A stretch of DNA of 64,000 nucleotides. Origin: Mesoflavibacter sp. (GTDB lineage: Bacteria; Pseudomonadota; Alphaproteobacteria; UBA8366; Aestuariispiraceae). The notes beneath the pieces were generated by a model, which saw only the letters and a program-made list of their open reading frames with translations, was not told the DNA's origin and did no database searches. This document shows, one piece after another, positions 1 through 10,037 of this stretch (positions are counted from its first letter, which is position 1; each line of letters begins with the position of its first letter). A program made the position numbers and the translations under genes. Where the stretch lies: the NCBI GenBank assembly GCA_017792345.1, contig CP051228.1, positions 310,001-374,000 of the forward strand, read 5' to 3'.

Positions 1-750
1 CCGCTGGCGCGCCGTGTCCAGCTTGGCTTGGGCCTCGGTCCAGCGCAGATGCAGCAGAATCGCCTCTTGCGCGCGCAGCTGCTCCGCGATCTTGCGATAG
101 CGATTCGCCTGCCGGGCCTGACGCTGCAGGCCGCCGAACTGGCTCTCCAGCGCGCCGATCACATCTTCCAGGCGCTCAAGGTTGCTTTCCGCCGCCTTCA
201 GGCGCAGTTCCGCCTCGTGACGCCGGGAATGCAGGCCGCGAATGCCCGCCGCCTCTTCCAATAGGGTCCGCCGGTCCTGCGGCTTCGCACCGATCAGCGC
301 CCCGACCCGGCCCTGGCTGACAATGGCGGTCGAATTCGCACCCGTCGCCAGATCGGCGAACAGCAATTGGACGTCCCGGGCGCGGACTTCCTTGCCGTTG
401 ATTCGATAGGTCGACCCCTGTCCCCGGTCGATCCGGCGCAGGATTTCCAATTCGTCCGCATCGTTGAAGGCGGCGGGGGCGCGGCGTTCGGTATTGTCCA
501 GATAGACCGTGACTTCGGCGCTATTCCGCTGCGGCCGTGTGGAGGACCCGCCGAAGATGACGTCGTCCATTTCGCCGCCGCGCATGCGCTTGGCCGACGC
601 TTCGCCCATGACCCAGCGCAGCGATTCGATGACATTGGACTTGCCGCAGCCGTTCGGACCCACGACTCCGGTGATGCCGGACGAGATCATCAGCTCGGCC
701 GGATCGACGAAGGATTTGAATCCGTGGACTTTCAGCTTCTTGAAATGCAC
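1..750 (-). CDS. smc: Chromosome segregation ATPase SMC, N-terminal part (runs off the left edge)
   Basis: This is the first 250 codons of the SMC ATPase, which forms the condensin complex with ScpA and ScpB and helps organise and segregate the chromosome. The start is a GTG at 750; an in-frame TAA lies 21 bases upstream with no other start between. The FKSF motif near residues 11-14 and a Walker A motif GPNGCGKS at residues 31-38 are visible. They are followed by the ATPase-head segment with the Q-loop region and then by the beginning of the first coiled coil, rich in Arg, Glu and Gln. The second ATPase half lies outside the window. The next gene to the right is a DsbA-like protein on the same strand. 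Identification rests on the Walker A context and head sequence and is firm. Confidence 0.95.
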   Translation of the reverse strand, partial: MHFKKLKVHGFKSFVDPAELMISSGITGVVGPNGCGKSNVIESLRWVMGEASAKRMRGGEMDDVIFGGSSTRPQRNSAEVTVYLDNTERRAPAAFNDADELEILRRIDRGQGSTYRINGKEVRARDVQLLFADLATGANSTAIVSQGRVGALIGAKPQDRRTLLEEAAGIRGLHSRRHEAELRLKAAESNLERLEDVIGALESQFGGLQRQARQANRYRKIAEQLRAQEAILLHLRWTEAQAKLDTARQR

Positions 751-887
751 AGAGGCCCGGTCCGTAAAGCCTTAGACGACTACCCGTGCCGGACGCCGAA
801 TCGCGCCCAACAGGTAAGGCAATACGGATTCTCCGGGAAGAGTCGAGTCGTTCCCGGAGCCCCCTGGAATCGCGGAACGATTCGGCG

Positions 888-1568
888 TCAGTTCAGGGCG
901 CCGTCGATGATCTTCTGGAATTCTTCGAACGGCTGGGCGCCGGAAACCTTGGTACCGTTGACGATGAAGGTCGGCGTCGAGGTGATTTCATGCGTGCCGG
1001 CCCAGACCTGCCGTTGCTCGCGAATCGCCTTGAACAGCTCCTCGTTCTCGAAACAGGCCTGGATGGTCGCTTCCGGCATTCCGGCGAAACCGCCGAGCCG
1101 CGCCAGTTCGCCAACCAGGTTTTCGGAACGCGCCCAGCTGCGCTGTTGCAGGAACAGCAGATCGATCAGCGCGAAATAGCGGTCTTCCGGGGCGCAGCGG
1201 GCCAGCAACGCGCCCAGGGTGGCACCGTCGTCCAACGGGAAGTCGCGCAGTTCCAGCTTCACCTTGCCCGTGTCGATATAGGTTTCCTTCAGCTTGGGCA
1301 GCGTTTCGCGGTGGAAGGTCGCGCAGTGCGGGCAAGTCAGCGAGGAATATTCGATGATCGTGACCGGCGCATCGGCGGCGCCCAGAACGCGCGGTGTGAT
1401 CAGCGGGTTCGTCTCAGCCGAAGCGTCGCCGGAGACCGTCGAAGAGTCGACCTGGCTGGCAATCGGCGCATCCGGCGCGCGGTTCACATAGAAGACCAAA
1501 CCGCCAATGGCCGCGATCACGGCGACAACGACGACCGGAAGTGCGGCTTTGTGCTGGAACAGGCTCAT
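888..1568 (-). CDS. DsbA-family thiol-disulfide oxidoreductase, membrane-anchored
   Basis: The protein is a thioredoxin-fold disulfide oxidoreductase of the DsbA/BdbD type, acting in the periplasm. An N-terminal hydrophobic segment (about residues 9-27) is a signal anchor or uncleaved signal. The active site is C79-P-H-C82, the classical CPHC of DsbA-like enzymes, and a TPTF segment carries the expected cis-proline opposite the active site. The ATG at 1568 is chosen over the GTG at 1583 because the GTGAGG of the latter serves as the ribosome-binding site of the former. It lies between smc and a DUF721 gene on the same strand. Whether it oxidises or isomerises disulfides cannot be decided from sequence. 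Confidence 0.9.
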   Translation of the reverse strand: MSLFQHKAALPVVVVAVIAAIGGLVFYVNRAPDAPIASQVDSSTVSGDASAETNPLITPRVLGAADAPVTIIEYSSLTCPHCATFHRETLPKLKETYIDTGKVKLELRDFPLDDGATLGALLARCAPEDRYFALIDLLFLQQRSWARSENLVGELARLGGFAGMPEATIQACFENEELFKAIREQRQVWAGTHEITSTPTFIVNGTKVSGAQPFEEFQKIIDGALN

Positions 1569-1669
1569 GGACGCGATCCTCACCCTCGCTTTGAATCAAG
1601 TCCGGCTTACCTATGGGCTTCCCGCGCGGATGGCAACCCTCACCTGCCGCGACAGAACGGCCGCTGCGC

Positions 1670-2215
1670 CTAGGTTCGGGCGTTCCGGCGCAAGATCCCC
1701 TCCCCCAGACGGCGCAGAATGGCGCGCAGCTCCGGGTCCTCCACATCCTCCAGGCGGCGGTCCAGATCGGCCAATTGCCGGGGATCGGCGGGCGGGGCGG
1801 GGGGCTTGCGCGACTGCGCCTTGCGCGCATCGGCCGGTAGCCGCGTCGGCGGGGCCTGCAACAGCTTGATCCCGGCAACCGCACGATAACCAAAATGTGA
1901 ATTAATCCGGTCGACCAGGACCGGTTCCAGATGCTGCAACTCCGTCGCCATCGGTCCCATTGCGCGGATATGCAGGGTCCCGCCGTCCCGCCTGCCGCGC
2001 GGAAAGGTCAGCCGGTCCGGATGGGCATGCCGCGCCAGATCGGCCCCAACGATCAACGGCCATTCATTCAGGATGCGCGCGTCCATGAAACCGCGCTTGC
2101 CGACTGCCTTGCGCGCCAGGCGCGGCACGATCGCGGCCAGCGACTGGGTGCCGCCGTAACGCATATCGTCCTTTTTCTTCCGATTGCCCTTCGGCGGGCC
2201 GTCTTGGTCGGTCAT
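1670..2215 (-). CDS. DUF721/DciA-family protein
   Basis: This 181-residue basic protein carries the DUF721 fold in about residues 25-115. Known members of the family include DciA, the ancestral loader of the replicative helicase DnaB, so a role in replication initiation is plausible but is inferred here. The conserved hydrophobic and Trp/Gly pattern around ILNEWPLIVG and the following basic stretch match the family. The C-terminal third is rich in Arg, Pro and Asp and probably disordered. It is divergent from mutY (59 bases between the two starts) and shares its strand with the DsbA-like gene. The ATG at 2215 is the only well-placed start. Confidence 0.8.
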   Translation of the reverse strand: MTDQDGPPKGNRKKKDDMRYGGTQSLAAIVPRLARKAVGKRGFMDARILNEWPLIVGADLARHAHPDRLTFPRGRRDGGTLHIRAMGPMATELQHLEPVLVDRINSHFGYRAVAGIKLLQAPPTRLPADARKAQSRKPPAPPADPRQLADLDRRLEDVEDPELRAILRRLGEGILRRNART

Positions 2216-2274
2216 GCTTCTTTCCCGGGATCTCGGGGCTGGTTTCCACGCCGCCGACGACTACACTGTGGACC

Positions 2275-3324
2275 ATGGCGATCCATTCCGAAACCGATAT
2301 CGCGCCGGCCCTGTTGGCCTGGTACGACCGTCATGCCAGGACCCTGCCCTGGCGCGCGCCGCCCGGCCGGGTTGCGGATCCGTATCATGTCTGGCTATCC
2401 GAGGTCATGTTGCAGCAGACGACGGTCGCGACGGTCGGTGACTATTTCCGCCGCTTTCTGGCCCGCTGGCCGACGGTCGGCGATCTGGCGGCGGCGGAAC
2501 TGGACGACGTGCTGACCGAATGGGCGGGTCTGGGCTATTACGCGCGGGCTCGCAACCTGCACAAATGTGCGATCCAGGTCGCGACAGAATTTGATGGGCG
2601 CTTCCCCGACACGGAAGAGGCGTTGCGGGAACTGCCGGGCATCGGCCGCTATACAGCGGCGGCCATTGCGGCAATCGCCTTCGATCGGCCGGCGGCGGTC
2701 ATGGATGGGAATATCGAGCGGGTGACGACCCGGCTCTACAGCATCGAAACGCCGCTGCCCGATTCCAAATCGACCCTCTATGCCCATGTGGAGGCAATGA
2801 CCCCGGCGCGCCGGCCCGGCGACTTCGCCCAGGCGATGATGGATCTGGGCGCCACCGTCTGCACGCCCGGCCGGCCGAAATGCATGCTGTGTCCGCTGAC
2901 CGACTGCTGTGACGGCCGACCGATCGCCGAGACATTGCCGCGCAAGAAGCCGAAAAAGGCGAAGCCGACCCGTCGCGGCGCGGCCTTCTGGATCGAGCGC
3001 GGGGATGGGGCGATCCTGCTGCGCCGGCGTCCCGAAAGAGGCCTGCTGGGCGGCATGATGGAGTTCCCAGGCACGGACTGGACCGAAACCGGCAGCGACG
3101 CACTGGACGATACCGGCCTGCCCGCGATGGCGACGGTGACCGGCGCGGCCGGATCGATCCGCCACACATTCACGCATTTCCATCTGGAATTGCTTGTTTT
3201 CCGTGCGCGGGCGATTGACGAGGCCGCCCCCGACAATTGTACTTGGTGCCTGCCGGAGGCATTGGGCGACCGGGCTCTGCCGACCGTCATGCGCAAGGTC
3301 GCGAAGGCCGCATTGTCCGGCTGA
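2275..3324 (+). CDS. mutY: A/G-specific adenine DNA glycosylase MutY
   Basis: MutY removes adenine mispaired with 8-oxoguanine in base excision repair. The N-terminal endonuclease-III fold contains the catalytic Glu43 (LSEVMLQQT), a helix-hairpin-helix LPGIGRYTAAAI at residues 120-131 and the catalytic Asp144 (AVMDGN). The four [4Fe-4S] ligands are present with canonical spacing: C196-x6-C203-x2-C206-x5-C212. The C-terminal part (from about residue 225) is the NUDIX-like domain that recognises 8-oxoG. The length of 349 residues is normal. The gene is divergent from the DUF721 gene, and the downstream mscS gene begins 40 bases after its stop. Confidence 0.96.
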   Translation: MAIHSETDIAPALLAWYDRHARTLPWRAPPGRVADPYHVWLSEVMLQQTTVATVGDYFRRFLARWPTVGDLAAAELDDVLTEWAGLGYYARARNLHKCAIQVATEFDGRFPDTEEALRELPGIGRYTAAAIAAIAFDRPAAVMDGNIERVTTRLYSIETPLPDSKSTLYAHVEAMTPARRPGDFAQAMMDLGATVCTPGRPKCMLCPLTDCCDGRPIAETLPRKKPKKAKPTRRGAAFWIERGDGAILLRRRPERGLLGGMMEFPGTDWTETGSDALDDTGLPAMATVTGAAGSIRHTFTHFHLELLVFRARAIDEAAPDNCTWCLPEALGDRALPTVMRKVAKAALSG

Positions 3325-3364
3325 CTTTGAACCGAAGGCACCGTATTTCAGGAGTTCCCCGCCC

Positions 3365-4756
3365 GTGACCCGATCCAGTTCCGATCTTCTCGCGCAATCC
3401 GGTTCGGCCCCAGCGCCTGTCATCGATGCCGCCAAGGGCACAGTCAATCCGCCGGTCGGGGAGGTCGACCGTCTGGCTGGAATCGACAGCCTTGCCGAAT
3501 TCTGGGCCCTGGTGCGTGATGTCTGGACCTATGGTGTCGGCGGCATCAGTCTGGGGGATATTCTGATCGCCCTGACGATCCTGTTCGTCTTCCTGGTCTT
3601 CCGGCAATTCTTCAGCCGCTTCGTCCTGCGCCGTGTCGAGGTCCTGGCGGAACGCACCGACAATCGTCTGGACGATACGATCGCCACCGCGCTGGCGGCA
3701 CCGATCCGGATCGTCCCGGCCGTGATGGGCGTTTTCTTCGCGACGGAATACCTGTCCCTGACAGGCACGGCCCAGGACATCGCGACATCGCTGAACCGGT
3801 CGCTGATCGTCCTGGTCCTGTTCTGGGGCTTCTACCGGATGGTCGACCCGCTGTCCTTCCTGCTAAGCCGGGTTGAGCGGGTTTTCACCTCTGCCATGGT
3901 GGAATGGCTGATCAAGGCAATCAAACTGATCATTGCCATGATCGGCGTCGCGACCGTGTTGGAAATCTGGGGGATTCAGGTCGCACCGATCATCGCCGGT
4001 CTGGGCCTGTTCGGCGTCGCCGTCGCGCTGGGCGCCCAGGATCTGTTCAAGAACCTGATCGCCGGCATCCTGATTTTGACCGAAAAGCGCTTCTCCATCG
4101 GCGAATGGATTCGCGTCGACGGCGTGGTTGAAGGCACGGTCGAATCCATCGGCTTCCGGTCGACCTTCATCCGCCGTTTCGACAAGGCGCCGGTCTTCGT
4201 CCCCAATGCGCAACTTTCGGACAGCGCGGTCACCAATTTCAGCCGCATGACCCATCGCCGGATCTATTGGATGATCGGCGTCGAGTACCGCACGACGATT
4301 CCGCAATTGAAGGAAATCCGCGACGGGATCGAAGCCTATATCCTGTCGCAGCCCGATTTCGTGCCGCCCGAGCGCGCGACGATGTTCGTGCGGGTCGACA
4401 GCTTCAACGCCAGTTCCATCGATATCATGCTGTATTGCTTCACCCACACGACAGTCTGGGGCGAATGGCTGGGCATCAAGGAAAAGCTGGCCTACGCCAT
4501 CAAGGACATTGTCGAGGGTGCGGGCACCGGCTTCGCCTTCCCCAGCCAGTCGGTCTACATCGAAACCTTGCCGGGCGAGGCACCGGAGGCCTTCAGCCCG
4601 CCCGCTGCCCCAAAAGCCGTCGCAAAGAAGGCCGAACCGAAAAAGCTGGAAGCCAAGAAGGCCGGATCGAAACGGATCAGCGCCAAGCGCGCCGCCGCCC
4701 GCCGCGCCCAACGCAAGGTTCAGGACGGCCCGTCGGAGGACGGAGAAGACGTCTGA
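3365..4756 (+). CDS. Small-conductance mechanosensitive channel, MscS family
   Basis: This is a 463-residue MscS-type channel of the inner membrane, which opens under membrane tension to release solutes in hypo-osmotic shock. Several hydrophobic helices precede a pore-lining helix rich in Gly and Ala (about residues 205-230, AGLGLFGVAVALGAQDLF). The conserved beta domain follows, with the FSIGEWIRV and FVPNAQLSDSAVTNFSR signatures. The last roughly 60 residues are a Lys/Ala/Arg-rich tail that is not part of the channel core. The reading frame is open upstream into mutY, but the GTG at 3365 with GGAG ten bases upstream is the best start; the earlier ATG at 3194 would overlap mutY by 131 bases. 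Confidence 0.88.
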   Translation: MTRSSSDLLAQSGSAPAPVIDAAKGTVNPPVGEVDRLAGIDSLAEFWALVRDVWTYGVGGISLGDILIALTILFVFLVFRQFFSRFVLRRVEVLAERTDNRLDDTIATALAAPIRIVPAVMGVFFATEYLSLTGTAQDIATSLNRSLIVLVLFWGFYRMVDPLSFLLSRVERVFTSAMVEWLIKAIKLIIAMIGVATVLEIWGIQVAPIIAGLGLFGVAVALGAQDLFKNLIAGILILTEKRFSIGEWIRVDGVVEGTVESIGFRSTFIRRFDKAPVFVPNAQLSDSAVTNFSRMTHRRIYWMIGVEYRTTIPQLKEIRDGIEAYILSQPDFVPPERATMFVRVDSFNASSIDIMLYCFTHTTVWGEWLGIKEKLAYAIKDIVEGAGTGFAFPSQSVYIETLPGEAPEAFSPPAAPKAVAKKAEPKKLEAKKAGSKRISAKRAAARRAQRKVQDGPSEDGEDV

Positions 4757-4759
4757 TCG

Positions 4760-6370
4760 TCACAGCACCCCGTCATAGGATCGACGGTCGATCTCGCAGA
4801 CGATCAGCGTGAAGCTTTCGGACTGCAGCGCCGCCGTCACCGCGTCGGTCAGCGCGTCACGATCCCGGACAGTGGCGCAGGCCCCGCCGAAAGCCTTCGC
4901 CAGCGCCGCATAATCGTATCCGCCGGCAAAATCGACGCCGGCATTGCCCAATTGCATGCCGCGCTGTTTCAATTCGATCAGTGCCAGACTGCGGTCCGAG
5001 AACACGATGACCGGAACCGGCAGGCGATAATCCGCCAGGGTCGACAATTCGCCCAGAACCATCATCAGCCCGCCATCGCCGGTGAAGGCCACGACCGGCC
5101 GTTCCGGATCGGCGATCTTGGCCCCGATGGCGAGCGGCAGGGCGCAGCCCATCGTGCACAACCCCATGGATTGCAAAAGGCTTCGGGGTTCGAAACAGCG
5201 ATAGACCTGGGACAGGACGATTCGGTGCGCGCCCGAATCCACAGTCGCGATCGCGTCCCTGGGCAAGGCATCGCGCACTGCCGCCGCAATGGCGCCCGGT
5301 CCCCAGTCCGCCGCAGCGCCGTTGGATTGTCCGAGAACCTGGCGCACCGCCTCCGGTTCCCCGTCCGGCCAGGTCGCGGCCCCGGTCAGACCTTCCAAAA
5401 GCCGGTCCAGCGTGCCCCCTGTATCGGCGACGAAGCTGATCGACGCCTGATGCATGTACTGGTCGTTCGGACGGGCGGCGATTTCGATGACGTCGGTTTG
5501 CGTCGGATTCCATAGATTGCGCCAACCGACCCGCATTTCGATCGGATCGTATCCGGCCAGCAGGATCAGATCGGCCTGAGCGACCAGAGGCTTCACCACC
5601 GCGTCGGCGGAAGGCGACAGGGCCGCCGCGCCAACCACAAGCGCATGGTCTTCCGGCACGATCCCCTTGGCCTTATAGGTCGTGATCAGCGGCACGTTCA
5701 AACTCTCGCAGAACCGGCGGATGGCATCCCCGGCCCCGTCGCATACCGCATCGAACCCGGCGATCATCAAGGGCCGCCGCGCGGCGGTCAGCATGGCCCG
5801 CGCGCGGTCCAGATCCGGCCCGTCCGCCGGGACCGCCGGGGATGGTTTGGGGTGGCGCAGCGCATAGCCGTCGCCACATTCAGCCGCCGCGACCGAAATC
5901 GGCACATCGATGAAAACCGGCCCCGGGCGCGGCGACAGCGCCGCCTGCACCGCCTTGTCCGCCGCTTCGCCGGGGGCCTCGGCGGTCAGGGTGAAGACCG
6001 CCTTGCAGATCGGATCGAAGACTTTCGTATGGTCCAGAACCTGATGGGAATAGGTCAGCCTCTCCGCCGGATCGACGCAACCGGCAATCGCGATCAGCGG
6101 CACCCGGTCCTGCTCCGCATTGGCAACGACATTGACCGCGTTCAGGATGCCCGGCCCAACCGTCCCCAACAGAATCCCAGGCGCTCCGGTCCGGTGCCAT
6201 GCCGCCTCGGCCATGAAACCGGCGGCGTTTTCGTGCTTGGCCAGGACGAACCGGATACCGGCCTTCTCCAGCGCGTCCAGAAGCGTCAGGACCTCGCCCC
6301 CCGGCATGCCGAAGGCAAACCGGCAGCCGGCTTCGTACAGGCGTTTTGCGAGAATGTCGGCGGCACGCAT
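4760..6370 (-). CDS. Thiamine-diphosphate-dependent enzyme, acetolactate synthase-like
   Basis: This 536-residue protein has the three-domain architecture of the acetolactate synthase/benzoylformate decarboxylase superfamily. There is a Pyr domain with the catalytic-Glu segment AKHENAAGFMAEA, a central domain, and a C-terminal PP domain with the GDG cofactor motif. In the PP domain the Mg2+-binding Asn expected 27 residues after the GDG Asp is replaced by Asp (FSDRS). It is not in an ilv operon, and no small regulatory subunit is adjacent, so a catabolic decarboxylase or ligase role is as likely as valine biosynthesis. The ATG at 6370 follows a strong GGGAGG site; the longer open frame upstream (to 6655) is not supported. 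It is convergent with mscS (3 bases between stops). Confidence 0.75.
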   Translation of the reverse strand: MRAADILAKRLYEAGCRFAFGMPGGEVLTLLDALEKAGIRFVLAKHENAAGFMAEAAWHRTGAPGILLGTVGPGILNAVNVVANAEQDRVPLIAIAGCVDPAERLTYSHQVLDHTKVFDPICKAVFTLTAEAPGEAADKAVQAALSPRPGPVFIDVPISVAAAECGDGYALRHPKPSPAVPADGPDLDRARAMLTAARRPLMIAGFDAVCDGAGDAIRRFCESLNVPLITTYKAKGIVPEDHALVVGAAALSPSADAVVKPLVAQADLILLAGYDPIEMRVGWRNLWNPTQTDVIEIAARPNDQYMHQASISFVADTGGTLDRLLEGLTGAATWPDGEPEAVRQVLGQSNGAAADWGPGAIAAAVRDALPRDAIATVDSGAHRIVLSQVYRCFEPRSLLQSMGLCTMGCALPLAIGAKIADPERPVVAFTGDGGLMMVLGELSTLADYRLPVPVIVFSDRSLALIELKQRGMQLGNAGVDFAGGYDYAALAKAFGGACATVRDRDALTDAVTAALQSESFTLIVCEIDRRSYDGVL

Positions 6371-6468
6371 GGGACCTCCCTTTCGAACGGATACCGTTAC
6401 CTTTCCGGTCTCAGCAGGGTGGCGCAAGCCGCTTGACCACCGCCCCAGCCGCCGATAGCTTGAAGGCC

Positions 6469-6528
6469 ATGACGACCTTTGGCGGCATTCTGCTTCTATC
6501 GAAGCTACTAGGCCACGCTCACATCTGA
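6469..6528 (+). CDS. Leucine-rich leader peptide of leuA (19 residues)
   Basis: This short ORF encodes a 19-residue peptide whose core ILLLSKLLG contains five leucines. The codons used are CTG, CTT, CTA, CTA and CTA; CTA is a rare leucine codon in high-GC genomes. Ribosome stalling on scarce leucyl-tRNA would report leucine starvation to the RNA folding downstream, as in known leucine-operon attenuators of proteobacteria. The stop codon lies inside a 6-bp hairpin (6516-6531). GAAGG sits 2 bases before the ATG. The predicted promoter would start transcription at about 6468, so the message could be leaderless. The position upstream of leuA makes the function likely, though it is inferred. Confidence 0.75.
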   Translation: MTTFGGILLLSKLLGHAHI

Positions 6529-6531
6529 GCG
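6516..6531 (+). other. Hairpin over the leader-peptide stop codon
   Basis: CGCTCA (6516-6521) and TGAGCG (6526-6531) form a perfect 6-bp stem with a CATC loop. It contains the last sense codons and the stop codon of the leader peptide. A ribosome finishing the leader would melt it and one stalled at the Leu codons would leave it intact, which suits a role in attenuation. Confidence 0.45.
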
Positions 6532-6776
6532 CGGACAGGGCGGTATTGCCCTTCCTCCGACAGCCTGCCGCCCCTCTTCGGAAAGACACCGTCGTCATGA
6601 AACCGTATCCGCATCCCATTCCCGAAACGATCTGGCCCGAAACGATCCGCAGCATCCCCCTGCAGGCGCTATCGCGACTAACTCACGGTCGTTGGTCCGC
6701 GCGCGGCAGACCGATGGCCGTATCCCTGCCGCGAAATCCGTTTCAAACCATGGACACCGCGCCGCCCGACGCCTAG

Positions 6777-8495
<1,719 letters not shown>

Positions 8496-8509
8496 TCACG
8501 CCAGGAACG

Positions 8510-8549
8510 CGGCCCGCCCTTTCCAAAAGAAAGCGCGGGCCGTTTTTTT
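8510..8549 (+). terminator. Rho-independent terminator after leuA
   Basis: CGGCCCGC (8510-8517) pairs with GCGGGCCG (8535-8542), with CTTTC/GAAAG pairing inside the loop, and seven T residues follow immediately (8543-8549). It lies 15 bases after the leuA stop. Confidence 0.92.
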
Positions 8550-8551
8550 CA

Positions 8552-9292
8552 CTAATTCGGCAGCATCTGCCCGACCTGGCGTTCGACAGCTTTCGGGTCG
8601 GCCAACAGCCCGCTGTGCAGTTCGATCGCCTGGGCGTCCGGATAGATATCCTCGCTGCCGGTCGCGATGCCCTGCAGAACCGCGGCGACGATGTCTTCCG
8701 GCGAGGTCTTGTCGATATCCAGCGCCCGCGCCATGTCGGTGTCGACCGGACCCGGATAGACGCCGACGACCTTGGTGCCGGACTGACCCAGTTCCGCCCG
8801 GACCGCCTGGGTCAGGGAGTGAACCGCCGCCTTCGACGCGCTGTAGGAGCCGAGCAGCGGGAAGTTCACATGCGATGCGATCGACGCGATGTTGACGATC
8901 AACCCGCCGCCATTGCGGGCCAGGACTGGCGCGAAGGCCCGGACCATATTCAGCGTGCCGAAATAGTTGGTTTCCATATCGGCGCGCGCGGCCTCAACCG
9001 TGTCGGCCTGGATGAACCCGGCCAGCGCGGCCGTACCGGCATTGTTGATCAGGATATCGACATCGGCATGATCCGCCGCGGCGGCCGAAACCTGATCCGC
9101 ATCGGTGATGTCCAGTCGGACCGCCTTGACCCGGCCCGATCCGTTGGCGACCAGTTCGTTCAGGGTTTCCGGCTTGCGTGCGGCGGCCAGGATTTTGCCC
9201 GCGCCGGCCTTGAGCAGGGTTTCCACGAAGGCCCGGCCGATGCCGCGATTGGCGCCGGTGACCAGGATTGTCTTGCCATGGAAGGAATTCAT
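8552..9292 (-). CDS. SDR-family short-chain oxidoreductase
   Basis: This is a classical short-chain dehydrogenase/reductase of 246 residues. The cofactor-binding motif TGANRGIG lies near residues 12-19, the NNAG motif follows in the middle of the Rossmann fold, and the catalytic Ser (NIASIASH) and YxxxK (YSASK) are present. The substrate is unknown. The ATG at 9292 is preferred over the one at 9298 because the GGAGG site is then spaced nine rather than three bases away. It is divergent from a TetR-family gene, with two matching palindromes between them. The SDR is thus the likely target of that repressor, and a role in handling an aldehyde, quinone or other toxic electrophile is a reasonable guess. 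Confidence 0.88.
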   Translation of the reverse strand: MNSFHGKTILVTGANRGIGRAFVETLLKAGAGKILAAARKPETLNELVANGSGRVKAVRLDITDADQVSAAAADHADVDILINNAGTAALAGFIQADTVEAARADMETNYFGTLNMVRAFAPVLARNGGGLIVNIASIASHVNFPLLGSYSASKAAVHSLTQAVRAELGQSGTKVVGVYPGPVDTDMARALDIDKTSPEDIVAAVLQGIATGSEDIYPDAQAIELHSGLLADPKAVERQVGQMLPN

Positions 9293-9331
9293 TCTCATCT
9301 ACCTCCAAAGTCAGGGCGGCAGGACTTTTCC

Positions 9332-9343
9332 TACCGATCGGTA
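9332..9343. promoter_or_regulatory. TetR-type operator, proximal to the SDR gene
   Basis: TACCGATCGGTA is a perfect 12-bp palindrome 39 bases upstream of the SDR start. It shares both half sites (TACCG/CGGTA) with the palindrome at 9383-9396. Confidence 0.7.
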
Positions 9344-9382
9344 CATAAATAGGCGCTTGAACTTCCGGTTCAACGCTTCAAA

Positions 9383-9396
9383 ATACCGTTCGGTAT
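9383..9396. promoter_or_regulatory. TetR-type operator, proximal to the tetR gene
   Basis: ATACCGTTCGGTAT is a 14-bp inverted repeat ending 32 bases upstream of the TetR start. The same half sites as at 9332-9343 suggest one dimeric repressor controlling both divergent promoters, including its own. Confidence 0.7.
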
Positions 9397-9428
9397 AAAA
9401 TTTTTCCTTGACGGGATGAATTTGACGA

Positions 9429-10037
9429 ATGGCACGTGGAAGACCCAGAAAGACCGACCCGGACTGTGCCTTGGCCAGCGCGATAAAAGTGTTCTGGGCC
9501 AAGGGGTTCGAAGGAACGTCCCTGACCGACCTTGTCGAGGCGACGGGCATGGCGAAGCCCAGCCTTTACGCCACGTTCGGCGATAAGGAGGCCATCTACA
9601 CCAAGGCCCTGACGCGATATATGGAAGGTGTCGGGGACGACGTGCTGGATGCGCTGGGTCAGGATGGCAGGCCGATCCAGACCGTGATGCGCGGCTATCT
9701 GGAAGAGGTCGCCGATCGCGCGACCGACACGACCGGTCCCTGCGGCTGTTTCGTCGTCAACAGCATTGTCGATGCGGAAAACCTGCCTGAAGAAACCAAG
9801 CGCCTGATGGATCTGGCCAAGCGGAAGCGCGCGGAGATCCTTATTCGGGCCTTCGATGCCGCAAAGGCGCGCGGCGATCTGCCGGAAACCGCCAGTTCGG
9901 CGGCGCTGGCGGACTATTTCTGGGGCCAGACCCTGGCCATCGCGCTGATGGCACGATCGGGGGAAAGCCGCCAGGCCATCGGCCATTTCGTCGATCTGGC
10001 CCTGGCTGTCCTGGGGCCGGAACCGATCAGCGCCTGA
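9429..10037 (+). CDS. TetR/AcrR-family transcriptional repressor
   Basis: This 202-residue protein has an N-terminal TetR helix-turn-helix (about residues 10-55, with the KGFEGTSLTDLVEATGMAKPSLYATFG pattern split over the two helices) and a C-terminal ligand-binding and dimerisation domain of the kind seen in regulators of electrophile-responsive genes. It is divergent from the SDR gene and probably represses it and itself through the two TACCG-CGGTA palindromes between them. A Cys-Gly-Cys motif near residue 104-106 (GPCGCF) could sense thiol-reactive compounds, but this is speculative. The stop overlaps the convergent downstream gene by 11 bases. Confidence 0.9.
   Translation: MARGRPRKTDPDCALASAIKVFWAKGFEGTSLTDLVEATGMAKPSLYATFGDKEAIYTKALTRYMEGVGDDVLDALGQDGRPIQTVMRGYLEEVADRATDTTGPCGCFVVNSIVDAENLPEETKRLMDLAKRKRAEILIRAFDAAKARGDLPETASSAALADYFWGQTLAIALMARSGESRQAIGHFVDLALAVLGPEPISA

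Noticed and set aside
6371-6420. CTGAGA and nearby stems upstream of the TPP-dependent enzyme as a TPP riboswitch
   Set aside because: The minus strand contains CTGAGA, but not the GGGGTGC, ACCC and GAACCTGATC elements of the TPP riboswitch in order, and the space before the ATG is too short.
6546-6776. 76-residue ORF in the leuA leader region as a gene
   Set aside because: No ribosome-binding site, no domain, and it lies across the predicted leader RNA structures.
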